64,000 nucleotides of DNA from Prado023 sp963736425. Lineage in GTDB: Bacteria; Actinomycetota; Actinomycetes; S36-B12; CAIYMF01. A model generated the notes under the pieces. The model had not been told where the DNA came from. It did no database searches and was given only the letters and a program-made list of their open reading frames with translations. The position numbers and the translations under genes were made by a program. The stretch covers positions 31,533 through 95,532 of the forward strand of contig CAVTOX010000002.1 of the NCBI GenBank assembly GCA_963736425.1, written 5' to 3'. Positions within the stretch are counted from its first letter, which is position 1. Each line of letters opens with the position of its first letter. Below are positions 1-9,100 of the stretch, in pieces.

Positions 1-68
1 GGTCCTTGGGCGAATCTAGTGCGCACGCCGGGTGCTCTCGAGCGCACGCCCTCCGCGAGGGGTCAGAT

Positions 69-88
69 CCTCCACGTCGACGTGGAGG
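69..88. repeat. 20-bp perfect palindrome
   Basis: The sequence cctccacgtcgacgtggagg is identical to its own reverse complement. It lies about 100 bases upstream of the ferredoxin reductase start. A loop-free perfect palindrome is more typical of a dimeric repressor operator than of an intrinsic terminator, and no T-tract follows. The gene to the left is outside the window, so a role at its 3' end cannot be excluded. The palindrome is seen directly; its function is unknown. Confidence 0.5.
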
Positions 89-187
89 GTCCTGTCCTTG
101 GCGGAGGGTCCGCGGCACGCAATGCCGGGTGGACACGCGCCGACCCTGGGCATCGTTGGCGGTGCTCCTCGAAGTAGGTTTGGGTTC

Positions 188-1171
188 GTGACCCACGAGT
201 GCGACATCCTCATCATCGGCGCTGGCCCGGCCGGTCTCTATGCGGCCTACTACGCGGGATTTCGAGGCTGGTCAGTGGTCGTGATGGACGCCCTGCCCGA
301 GGCCGGTGGGCAGATCACTGCCATGTACCCGGAGAAGGACATCTTCGATGTGGCCGGATACACGGCCGTCAAGGGACGCGCGCTCGTGGAGAACCTCGTC
401 GCCTCCGCGGCGCCCTTCTCCCCCACCTACGTCCTGGGCGAGCAGGCCGTTGATCTCGACGCCCCCGAGGGGGGCCCGGTGACGGTCACCGGTTCCGCGG
501 GCACAGTGATCTCGGCCAAGGCCGTCATCATCACCGGCGGGATCGGCTCGTTCACCCCGCGTGCCCTCCCTGCCGACGATGGGTGGGCGGGGCGGGGGTT
601 GGTCTACTTCGTGCCCCAGTTGGCCGACCATGCTGACAAGGACGTCGTGATCGTCGGCGGCGGTGACTCCGCCTTCGACTGGGCCCACGCGTTGCAGCCG
701 ATCGCCCGGAGTGTGAGTCTCGTGCACCGCCGGGAGCAGTTCCGGGCCCACGGGGCCATGATCGACACAGTGCGCTCCATGGGCGTCGCCCTGTTCACGT
801 CGTGCGAGGTCAGCGCGATCCGCGGGGTGGACACCATCTCCGAGGTCGAGGTCACGCACAAGGTGACCGGTGAGGTGACGCTGCTGCCCGCGCAGACCGT
901 CGTGGCGGCCCTGGGATTCGTGGCCAACATCGGACCGATCGCCACCTGGGGGGTGGAGCTGCTCAAGCGCCACATCGTCGTCGACACCGCGATGCGCACG
1001 AACCTGCCTCACGTGTTCGCCGCCGGAGACATCGTCACCTATCCCGGCAAGGTCCCACTGATCTCCGTAGGTTTCGGCGAGGCCGCCCTCGCGGTCAACA
1101 ATGCCGCCCCGATCGTCGACCCCGGCATGGGGATCTTCCCGGGCCACTCGTCCGGGGGTTCCTCGGAGTGA
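188..1171 (+). CDS. Ferredoxin/flavodoxin--NADP+ reductase, thioredoxin-reductase-like type
   Basis: FAD enzyme of 327 residues that should pass electrons between NADPH and ferredoxin or flavodoxin in the cytosol. The FAD-binding glycine motif GAGPAG is at residues 11-16, followed by the YumC-type block GQITAMYPEKDIFDVAGY near 41-58. A second nucleotide site GGGDSAFDWA is at 157-166 with HRR at 180-182, and the C-terminal FAD motif HVFAAGD is near 275-281. There is no CxxC redox pair, which separates it from thioredoxin reductases. The open frame extends upstream, but the GTG at 188 immediately precedes the conserved beta strand and gives the usual family length of about 330. Its stop overlaps the start of the carbonic anhydrase gene by 4 bases, so the two are probably co-translated. 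Confidence 0.88.
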   Translation: MTHECDILIIGAGPAGLYAAYYAGFRGWSVVVMDALPEAGGQITAMYPEKDIFDVAGYTAVKGRALVENLVASAAPFSPTYVLGEQAVDLDAPEGGPVTVTGSAGTVISAKAVIITGGIGSFTPRALPADDGWAGRGLVYFVPQLADHADKDVVIVGGGDSAFDWAHALQPIARSVSLVHRREQFRAHGAMIDTVRSMGVALFTSCEVSAIRGVDTISEVEVTHKVTGEVTLLPAQTVVAALGFVANIGPIATWGVELLKRHIVVDTAMRTNLPHVFAAGDIVTYPGKVPLISVGFGEAALAVNNAAPIVDPGMGIFPGHSSGGSSE

Positions 1172-1749
1172 GCGTGGACGATCCGGTCGTCGCCGGCGCT
1201 GTCCCCTCGCGCAAGGTCGCCCCCGACCGGGGCGAGGTGCAGTCCTTCCCCACGGAGGCCTTCGCCGATGTGATCGCGGCCAATGCCCTGTACGCCGCGT
1301 CCTTCCGAGGCCTCGGCCTCGGTGGACGGGCGGCCAAGGGGCTGGCTGTCATCACCTGCATGGACTCCCGAATCGATCCGCTGAGCATTGTCGGCATGGC
1401 GCCCGGTGACGTGAAGATCCTGCGCAACGCTGGGGCTCGGGTCACCGACGACGTCCTGCGCACCCTGGTGCTGGCCACGTACCTGCTCGACGTGACGCGC
1501 GTCCTCGTCCTTCCGCACACCCGCTGCAAGATGGTCGGGACGGCCGAGGAGGAGATCCACGCCCTGATCGCCGAGAAGTACGGCGTTGACACCTACAGCA
1601 TGGAGTTCCGAACCGTCGAGGATGAGGTGGCCGCGTTGCGGCGCGACCTGCAGCGGATCCGCAGCTTCCCCCTGCTCCCCCGCGACCTCGTGGTCGGCGG
1701 TGCCGTGTACGACGTGGACTCGGGAGCGCTGCTGCCGATCGACGCCTGA
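1168..1749 (+). CDS. Beta-class carbonic anhydrase
   Basis: Protein of 193 residues predicted to interconvert CO2 and bicarbonate. The zinc ligands of the beta class are present: CMDSR (C64, D66, R68) and HTRC (H117, C120). The short length and missing C-terminal extension resemble the small actinobacterial carbonic anhydrases. The GTG start sits inside the preceding reductase stop (GTGA overlap); a second GTG two codons on is possible. The pairing with a ferredoxin reductase is tight but has no obvious metabolic logic that can be read from sequence. Confidence 0.85.
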   Translation: MSVDDPVVAGAVPSRKVAPDRGEVQSFPTEAFADVIAANALYAASFRGLGLGGRAAKGLAVITCMDSRIDPLSIVGMAPGDVKILRNAGARVTDDVLRTLVLATYLLDVTRVLVLPHTRCKMVGTAEEEIHALIAEKYGVDTYSMEFRTVEDEVAALRRDLQRIRSFPLLPRDLVVGGAVYDVDSGALLPIDA

Positions 1750-1775
1750 GTTGGGTCGACCGCTCAGGCGTCGAT
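1738..1775. terminator. Bidirectional hairpin made from the matched ends of two convergent genes
   Basis: A 13-bp perfect stem (atcgacgcctgag paired with ctcaggcgtcgat) with a 12-base loop. Each arm consists of the last codons (Ile-Asp-Ala-stop) of one of the two convergent genes, carbonic anhydrase and parE, which are only 14 bases apart. The structure could end transcription in both directions. No T-tract is present, as is common in high-GC actinobacteria. Confidence 0.6.
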
Positions 1776-3872
1776 GCGCTCGCGGTCCAACCCGGCCGAC
1801 CCGGCCACGATGAACTCCTTGCGCGGCGCGACGTCGGAGCCCATCAGCAGGTCGAACACCGTGGCCGCGTCGTGCGCGTCCTCGACGCGAACCCGGCGCA
1901 GCGTCCGCTTCCCGGGTTCCATCGTGGTCTCGCGGAGTTGGCTGGCGTCCATCTCGCCGAGTCCCTTGTAGCGCTGGGGGTCCTTCCACCGGCGCCCGGC
2001 CCGCGTGAGTTCGGCGAGCGTCGCCTTCAGCTCGGCGTCCGAGTGGGTGTAGTGGACCTCGGCCTTCTTCCCCCCCGAGGCGATCACCTCGACGCGGTGC
2101 AGGGGCGGCACAGCCGAGTAGACGCGGCCCTCGGCCAGCATCTGCGGCATGTAGCGGTGGAACAGCGTGAGGAGCAGGCAGCGGATGTGGGCGCCGTCGA
2201 CGTCGGCGTCGGCCATCAGGATGACCTTGCTGTAGCGCAGCGCCTCGAGGTCGAAGGTGCGCCCGGAACCGGCGCCGAGCACCTGGATGATCGCGGCGCA
2301 CTCGGCGTTCTTGAGCATGTCGGCCAGCGAGGCCTTGTGCACGTTGAGGATCTTGCCGCGGATCGGCAGGAGCGCCTGGAACTCCGAATCGCGGGCGAGC
2401 TTTGCGGTGCCGAGCGCGGAGTTGCCCTCCACGATGAAGAGCTCCGTGCGCTCGAGGTCCTCGCTGCGGCAGTCCACGAGCTTCGCCGGCATCGAGGAGG
2501 ACTCCAGGGCGTTCTTGCGTCGCTGGACGTCGCGGTGCGTGCGGGCAGCGACCCGGGCACGCATGGCGTTGGCCACCTTCTCAGCCACGGCCTTGACCAC
2601 GAGCTTGTCCCCGCGCGGCGGGTTGGTCAGCCAGGCCGACAGCTCCTTGCTGACGACACTGGCAACGATCCGCGACGCGGCGGGCGTGCCGAGGATCTCC
2701 TTGGTCTGGCCCTCGAACTGGGGCTCGGCCAGTCGGACGGTGATCACGGCGGTCGCGCCCTCAAGGGCGTCCTCCTTGGTGATCGCGCCCTCACTGGCCC
2801 GCAGCACCTTGGCGGAGGTGGCATAGTCGTTCAGCGTCTTGACCAGGGCACGCTCGAAGCCGGCCACGTGGGTACCACCCTTGGGGGTGGCCACGATGTT
2901 GACGAACGAGCGCACCTCGGTGTCGTAGTGGTTGCCCCACCGGAGCGCGATGTCGACCACGAGCTCGCGCTCGACCTCGGTGGGGACCATGTGGCCGCGC
3001 TTGTCCAGCACTGGCACCGTCTCGGTGAAGTTCCCGGACCCGGCCAGGCGCAGGACTGGTGACACCGCTTCCCCGGTCGACAGGTGCTCGGCGAACTCGG
3101 CGATCCCGCCGCGATGCGCGAACGTGCGCTCGGAGGGTGCCTCGGGGTCCCGCTCGTCGCGCACGACGATCATCAGCCCGGGGACGAGGAAGGTCGTCTG
3201 CTGAGCTCGGGCGTACACGAGCTCGAGGTCGATCGCGGCGTCGGCAGTGAAGATCTGGGAGTCCGGCCAGAACCGCACTCGCGTGCCGGTCTTGGACCGG
3301 GCGCAGGAACCGGCCTGCCGCAGGCCCGACTTCTTCGTGAACTCCGACTCCGGACCCTCACCGTCGAAGAGCCCGGGAACACCGCGACGGAACGAGATCA
3401 GGTGCACGCGGGCATCGCGGTCGACCTCGACATCGAGCCGGGAGCTCAGCGCGTTGACCACGCTCGCCCCCACGCCGTGCAGGCCACCGGAGGCCGTGTA
3501 CGAGCCCCCGCCGAACTTGCCGCCCGCATGCAGCTTGGTCATCACGACCTCGACACCGGTGAGCCGGGTTCGCGGCTCCACGTCCACGGGGATGCCCCGG
3601 CCGTCATCGTGGACCTCGACCGACCCATCGGCGCGCAGGATCATGTCGATCCGTGTGCACCACCCGCCCAGCGCCTCGTCGACCGAGTTGTCCAGGATCT
3701 CCCACAGGCAGTGCATCAGGCCCCGGGAGTCCGTCGAGCCGATGTACATCCCGGGGCGCTTGCGCACAGCCTCCAGGCCCTCGAGCACCGACAGGTTCTT
3801 CGCGGAGTACCCGGTTGCGGGCTTCTCGGTACGTCGGGCTCGCCGGGTCGGCTCGAGGGGCTCTGCAGTCAC
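1764..3872 (-). CDS. parE: DNA topoisomerase IV subunit B (GyrB/ParE family)
   Basis: ATPase subunit of a type IIA topoisomerase, 702 residues. The GHKL ATP site shows EILDNSVDEALGG near residues 58-70, DDGRGIP near 95 and GGLHGVGASVVNALS near 135-149. The TOPRIM domain is recognisable from FIVEGNSALGTAKLARDSE and the metal-binding DADVDGAH. The EGNSAL and LKNAECAAIIQVLGAGSGRTFDL stretches match the actinobacterial second GyrB (ParE-like) rather than housekeeping GyrB. In the TOPRIM metal motif Asn replaces the usual Asp of EGDSA, which deserves attention. The GTG at 3872 is chosen because the upstream codons look non-coding. The partner parC is not in the window. Proximity to sigA fits streptomycete gene order. 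Confidence 0.88.
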   Translation of the reverse strand: MTAEPLEPTRRARRTEKPATGYSAKNLSVLEGLEAVRKRPGMYIGSTDSRGLMHCLWEILDNSVDEALGGWCTRIDMILRADGSVEVHDDGRGIPVDVEPRTRLTGVEVVMTKLHAGGKFGGGSYTASGGLHGVGASVVNALSSRLDVEVDRDARVHLISFRRGVPGLFDGEGPESEFTKKSGLRQAGSCARSKTGTRVRFWPDSQIFTADAAIDLELVYARAQQTTFLVPGLMIVVRDERDPEAPSERTFAHRGGIAEFAEHLSTGEAVSPVLRLAGSGNFTETVPVLDKRGHMVPTEVERELVVDIALRWGNHYDTEVRSFVNIVATPKGGTHVAGFERALVKTLNDYATSAKVLRASEGAITKEDALEGATAVITVRLAEPQFEGQTKEILGTPAASRIVASVVSKELSAWLTNPPRGDKLVVKAVAEKVANAMRARVAARTHRDVQRRKNALESSSMPAKLVDCRSEDLERTELFIVEGNSALGTAKLARDSEFQALLPIRGKILNVHKASLADMLKNAECAAIIQVLGAGSGRTFDLEALRYSKVILMADADVDGAHIRCLLLTLFHRYMPQMLAEGRVYSAVPPLHRVEVIASGGKKAEVHYTHSDAELKATLAELTRAGRRWKDPQRYKGLGEMDASQLRETTMEPGKRTLRRVRVEDAHDAATVFDLLMGSDVAPRKEFIVAGSAGLDRERIDA

Positions 3873-4033
3873 TGGCCAAGGGTACCGGGGCCGACAGACA
3901 CCCACGGCTCACCGCGCCACGAACCCCTTCCGTGGCGACCCCGCCTGCGGATGCAGGTTGCGCGTCTGGCGAACGTGCCAGCGGATGTCACCCGGGGATG
4001 CCACACTGGGGGAACAGCAACTGAGGAGGGGAC

Positions 4034-4264
4034 ATGGTTGGCACTCTCGAGGCGGAGGTGGCGCTCAGCGCCGCCGACCGATGTGATCGGTGTGGGGCCC
4101 AGGCCATCGCGAGGGCGACCCTGTCGTCGGGAGCGCACCTGCTCTTCTGCGGTCATCACCTGAGGGCCCACGAATCAAGCCTGCGCGATGTGTCAGCACG
4201 GATCGCGAGGACCTCGGGTGCGGCTCACCACCCCGGCAGCGGTGAGCCGACCACAGCTGGGTGA
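4034..4264 (+). CDS. DUF7455-type small zinc-ribbon-like protein
   Basis: 76-residue protein with a CDRCGAQA motif followed after about 20 residues by LLFCGHHLRAHE, so a C-x2-C plus C-x2-H metal site is likely. Small proteins of this type are widely conserved in actinobacteria near the primary sigma factor and parE; no molecular function is established. A strong ribosome site (gaggagggg) lies just before the ATG. The stop overlaps the next gene's GTG by 4 bases. Confidence 0.75.
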   Translation: MVGTLEAEVALSAADRCDRCGAQAIARATLSSGAHLLFCGHHLRAHESSLRDVSARIARTSGAAHHPGSGEPTTAG

Positions 4265-4755
4265 ATGCGGTCCTGCTCGACCTGATCGTCGTGACCGCTC
4301 TGGTCGTAGCTGCTGTCGGCATCCTCGTCCCGGTCCTCCCGGGCACTTTCCTGGCTCTGGCAGCACTGCTCATATGGGCCATGGCCACGGGGGGCGCCAT
4401 CGGCTGGGGGTCCTTCGCTGTCATGGCCGTCGTGATCGGCGCGGGTCAGGTGCTCAAGTACCTGCTCCCACACAAGTCGCTCACCGCGGCGGGAGTGCCG
4501 GGTCGGTCCATCCTCATCGGTGGGATCGCCGCGGTCATCGGATTCTTCGTCATCCCTGTGGTGGGTCTCATCGTGGGGTTCATCGGGGGGCTCTATCTCG
4601 CCGAACATGTGCGGTTGCGCGACTGGACGCTGGCCAAGGAGTCGACGTGGGCGGCGATGAAGGCCACGGGCTTCTCCATCCTGATCGAGCTGGGCGCCCT
4701 GATGGCCGCGGCAGCCGTGTGGGCTGCGGCACTGGTTCTGTTGGCCCAGCAATGA
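4261..4755 (+). CDS. DUF456 family membrane protein
   Basis: 164-residue, strongly hydrophobic protein with about four to five predicted membrane segments (around residues 4-45, 55-70, 82-112 and 137-162). The pattern of Gly-rich hairpins, VGILVPVLPGTFLALAALL near the N-terminus and VVGLIVGFIGGLYLAEH in the middle, matches the DUF456 family. Function unknown. The GTG start overlaps the stop of the small zinc-ribbon gene, implying coupling. Confidence 0.75.
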   Translation: MNAVLLDLIVVTALVVAAVGILVPVLPGTFLALAALLIWAMATGGAIGWGSFAVMAVVIGAGQVLKYLLPHKSLTAAGVPGRSILIGGIAAVIGFFVIPVVGLIVGFIGGLYLAEHVRLRDWTLAKESTWAAMKATGFSILIELGALMAAAAVWAAALVLLAQQ

Positions 4756-4774
4756 GGGAAGGTAGGCTCCGCGC

Positions 4775-5281
4775 ATGGCCACGCCCGCCGACCAGCACGA
4801 CACCGTCGTCCTGAGGCACGACACGGTTGCCCTCCCCCGTCCCACCGCGTCCGGCGCGGGCGCCCCGACGCCGATTCCCCCCGGGGATGCGGGCCTGGGA
4901 TGGCAACCCGTCGGATCCGTTCACCCGTCCGCGACCTGGGCGTCGGCAGGCTGGAGCCGGAATCCGGCGTACGCCGCGTCCGCGTGGAGCCAGGTCCCGC
5001 CGTTCATGCCACCGTCGGCGCCGACCGTGCTGGTCATGCGCAACAACGCAGCCGTGATCGGGGCCACTCTCGGGTCGGTGTCGCTGTTCCTGTCGCTGAT
5101 CCCGCTGATCGGCATCGTTGCCTGGGTCCTGGCGCCCCTCGGCCTGCTCAGCAGCGGCATCGGACTGCTGGTCGGAGCCTCACGCAAGGTCGGCCGGGTG
5201 GGAGCGCTGTGGGGCCTGCTCACCTCAGGGGTGGCCCTGCTCGTGTGCGTGGCGTGGGCCGCACTCCTCCTCGGCCTCTGA
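4775..5281 (+). CDS. Small Pro/Ala-rich membrane protein, DUF4190-like
   Basis: 168 residues. The first 90 are polar, Pro- and Trp-containing and probably cytoplasmic and disordered. Residues about 92-125 and 141-168 form hydrophobic hairpins, with Gly-rich APLGLLSSGIGLLVGASRKVGR between them. This arrangement resembles the DUF4190-type proteins of actinobacteria, but the assignment is by appearance only. It starts 19 bases after the DUF456 gene and may belong to the same transcript. Confidence 0.5.
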   Translation: MATPADQHDTVVLRHDTVALPRPTASGAGAPTPIPPGDAGLGWQPVGSVHPSATWASAGWSRNPAYAASAWSQVPPFMPPSAPTVLVMRNNAAVIGATLGSVSLFLSLIPLIGIVAWVLAPLGLLSSGIGLLVGASRKVGRVGALWGLLTSGVALLVCVAWAALLLGL

Positions 5282-5400
5282 GTGGGCTCGTAGCCCAGAG
5301 CCAGTGGTGAGTGGGCGGATCAGGTGACACCGCACGCAGCCGTTGGGTGGGCAGGCCTCCCGGGGTTAGGCTGTGCACAGCGGGGGGTGTGGGAGGGGCA

Positions 5401-6170
5401 GTGAAGGCAGTCAGGCGGTTCATCTCGATCGGGGTCTCGGCTGCCCTGCTGACGGGTGCGCTTCGCTCTTCCGGTGGCCGCTGACCAGGCTTCTCGATCC
5501 AGCGATCCGGACATCGTGGCCCTCCAGGAGTCGGTCGAGGATCTCCTGCGCGCCACCGTCACCTCGGCGCGCGCGGTGTACGCGGCGGAGATCAAGACCG
5601 CGCGGGCGCAGCGTTCGACGGCCCTGGCAGCACCCCGGGCGGAGCGTGACGCAGCCCTGAAGCTGTGCTGAGACCAAAGCAGAGCGACGTCTGGCACGTC
5701 GGGCCTATGACCGCAGCGCAGCCCCCGTGATCCAGGAGTACCGGACCGCGAAGGCAGCGGCACAGGCCAGGCGGAACGCGACCATCGACGAGGCCCTTGC
5801 GCAGTACCTCGTCGCCACCGAGAAGCCGACAATCGCCGAGGCGCTGAAGGACTATCTGGCCGCGACAGCTGTCGCCGGCGACACCCTCGAGCTGGCGCTG
5901 AAGTCGGGCCGCGACACGCTCAAGACCGACACGGCCGACGAGCGCGCGCAACTGGTGACCGACCTGGAGGACACCACGACCGACGCTGAGCGCAACGATG
6001 CGTGGCTGGACTTCCAGGCAGCATCCACCAAGGATCGACGGGCCTACGAGCGCTCGATTGCCAGCGCTCGGGCCACGTACGCCTCAGCGATGTCCGAGGC
6101 CCGCGGCGAGTTCAAGCTGGTCACCGGCCTGTCGATCAAGAAGTTGCTCAAGCTCCCCTTCATCGTCTGA
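5401..6170 (+). pseudogene. Alanine-rich secreted protein gene broken by two frameshifts
   Basis: A GTG at 5401 begins a signal peptide (VKAVRRFISIGVSAALLTGA) in frame 1 that ends prematurely. The expected continuation, AAD-QASRSSDPDIVALQESVEDLL, is in frame 2 up to a TGA at 5669. The remainder (from AETKAERRLARRAYD to the stop at 6168) is in frame 3. Both junctions, near 5440-5480 and 5658-5671, need a one-base skip (+1). The reconstructed product is about 255 residues, Ala/Arg/Asp-rich and helical, probably an extracellular coiled coil. I do not recognise a family. Its 3' end overlaps the convergent hrpA gene by 11 bases. Either true decay or assembly errors would explain it. Confidence 0.6.
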
Positions 6171-9100
6171 TCCCGGACACGAACTTCTCGATCCTGCGCT
6201 CTGATACGGGTACCGCCGTCCGGATGTGCTGAGCGAACAGACTGATCCGGTACTCGTCGATCATCCGTCGGGCTGCCCGCGCTGTCTCCTGGCTGGCCAT
6301 CGGATCATGTACCGGCCACTCCGGAACACACTGGGCCATCATCTGCTCCCCTGCCCGGGCCGCCTCCAGACGGCGGGCGTCGGCCGCCGGGTCGTCTGCC
6401 AACTTCGAGGCGCGCCACGCCAGGGCCTGCAGGTAGCGGCGGAGGTCCGGCAGCTGGTCAGCACCGATCCGCGTGAGTGGACGGGGCCCGACCAACCGAT
6501 CCAGCTCGGCCCGGACGTCCGCGACTGAGTCCGCGACCACAGGCGACGTCAGGGCATCCACCGAGCGCTGCGCATCCCAGGCCAGGCCCAGGGCCGTGAC
6601 CACCTGCGCGAGGACGCCCGCGTAGCGCGTGGGCAGCTCGAGGGTGATCCTTGAGGCGGCGTCCGCGAAGGACTGTGCATCGCGGACCTGCGGACCCGTG
6701 AGCAGAGCGTCGATGCTTGCGTCCGCGCAGTCGTCGAGCAGGGCCTGAGCGCCGCCATGCGGGTACCGACCGAGGATCAGGCGCCCGGTCATGTCCAGCG
6801 ACGCGTGCCCACGGGGTGCCGGGTTCGGGACGGCCAGGGCCACCAGCCTGCGCACGCCTCGCAGATGGGTCCGCTGCGCCGCAGCCGCGTCGGCCAGCAC
6901 TGCGAGGTCGACCGATCGGCCCCGGTCCACCAGCGCGGGGTATCCCGTGACAGGCACCCCGGACACGACTCGCTGCACCGTCTCGGGGATGCTCCCGAAG
7001 GTCCACGTCGTAGCCCCGGAGACCGTGATGTCGTCGGCCGCGCGGGCGAGCATCGCGGCGCGGTCAGGTGCGTGCCGGCGCTGCAGGGCGGCCAGGTCCC
7101 GGCCCTCGCCCAGCACGGTCCCGGACTCATCGACCACCCGGTAGCGAGGCAGCAGGTGCATCGGGACGCGCGCGAGGTCCCAGTCCTCGGCGCGCACCCG
7201 GACCCCGGTGAGCCGGTTGACCGCAGCTGCCACCGCCTCGAGGATCGGCTGGTCGGCCAGCTCCGCGGCGTCGAGGACTGCGGGCACAAGGTTCGGTGCC
7301 GGGCCGAGCTGGCGGCGGATCGACTTGGCGGGGCTGCGCAGCAGCGCGGTCACGAGGTCTCCGCGCAGTCCAGGCGCGGCACCGGGGACCTCGGCGGGGT
7401 CGAGATCGGGCAGTACCGCCAGCGGAACGTCCACCGTGACGCCGTCGGCGGCGTCCCCAGGCTCGAAGGCATAGGAGAGACTCAACGTCACCTCAGGCCC
7501 GGCGCTCCACCGAAGGGGGAAGTCGCCATCATCTGGAAGCTCCTCGCCGGCCACGTGGATGTCAGCCTGGGTGAGGGTGAGCAGGTCGGGGGTCGCCCGG
7601 GATGCCGTCTTCCACCAGGAGTCGAAGTGCCGCACGGAGGTGGTGTCGGCGGGTATTCGGGCGTCGTAGAACGCGAACAGCCCCTCGTCGTCGATGACCA
7701 GTCCACGACGTCGGCTGCGCTCCTCGACCTCCTCCGCAGACTTGAGGGCCGCGACGTTCGCGTGCCAGAACCGGTGCCGGGTACTCCACTCCCCTTCGAC
7801 CAGCGCGCCCCGGATGAACAGCTCGCGGCACAGCGGGGGGTCGATCCGCCCGTAATCCACCGTCCGCCCGGTCACCAGGGGGATCGCGAACAGCGTCACC
7901 CGCTCGACTGCGACCGTCGCGCCCCGTCGGGCGGACCAGTGCGGCTCGGCATAGCTGCGCGACACCAGGTGCGCAGCTGCCTCCTCGATCCAGTCGGCCT
8001 TGACCGCAGCGTTGCGCCGTGCGAACAGCCGCGAGGTCTCCACCAGCTCAGAGGACATGACCCACTCAGGGTTCCTGCGCGCCAGCGCTGACCCGGGGAA
8101 GATCACGAAGCGGGCCCCACGTGCCCCGAGGTAGTCCCGTCGCGTCGGGTCCCACAGACCCACCTGGGAGAGCATCCCGGTCAGTAGGGCCCGGTGCAGG
8201 CCGTCGTGGTCGTCGCGGCCGCTGCTCCAGCTGATGCCCAGCCCGGAGAGCACCTCTCGGATCTGGGCGACGAGGTCCTGCCACTCGCGGATCCGCAGGT
8301 AGTTCAGGTACTGGTCGCGGCACGCTCGGCGCAACCCGCTGGACGACGTGCTGCTGCGCAGTGTGCGGATGTGATCCCAGAGGTTGAGCAGCGTGGAGAA
8401 ATCCGAGCTCTTGTCGACGAAACGCGCGTGGGCGGCGTCGGCCTTGCCACGCTCGGCCTCGGGGCGCTCACGCGGGTCCTGGATGGTCAGCCCGGCAACG
8501 ATGACCACCACCTCACGGACACATCCCGTCTCGGCGGCTGCGAGGACCATCCGGCCCAGGCGGGGATCCAGCGGGAGGCGTGCGAGTCGCCTGCCCAGAG
8601 GCGTGAGGCGCGGCAGCCCGCCGCCGTCCTTCAGGGCGCCCAACTCCTGGAGAAGTGCCACGCCATCGCGGATCTGGCGGGTATCCGGCGGGTCGAGGAA
8701 GGGGAACCGCTCGATCTCGCCGAGCCTCAGCGCGGCCATCTGCAGGATCACTGAGGCCAGGTTGGTGCGCAGGATCTCTGGGTCGGTGAACTCCGGGCGG
8801 TCCAGGTAGTCCTGCTCGGAGTACAGGCGGATGGCGATGCCGTCACGGACGCGCCCGCAGCGCCCGGCGCGCTGGTTGGCAGACGCCTGGGAGATCGGCT
8901 CGATCGGCAGGCGTTGGACCTTCAGCCGCTTGCTGTAGCGCGAGATCCGGGCCGTTCCAGGGTCCACGACGTACCGGATCCCGGGGACCGTGATGGACGT
9001 CTCGGCGACGTTGGTGGCAAGGACCACTCGCCTGCCGCCACCGGGCGCGAACACCCGGTGCTGCTCGGCCGAGCTCAGCCGGGCGTAGAGCGGCAGGACC

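Noticed and set aside
5658..5672. Programmed +1 frameshift at the internal TGA (as in the RF2 gene)
   Set aside because: The context (ctg-tgc-tga-gac) lacks the CTT-TGA-C slip site and internal Shine-Dalgarno spacing, and a second unrelated shift exists upstream.
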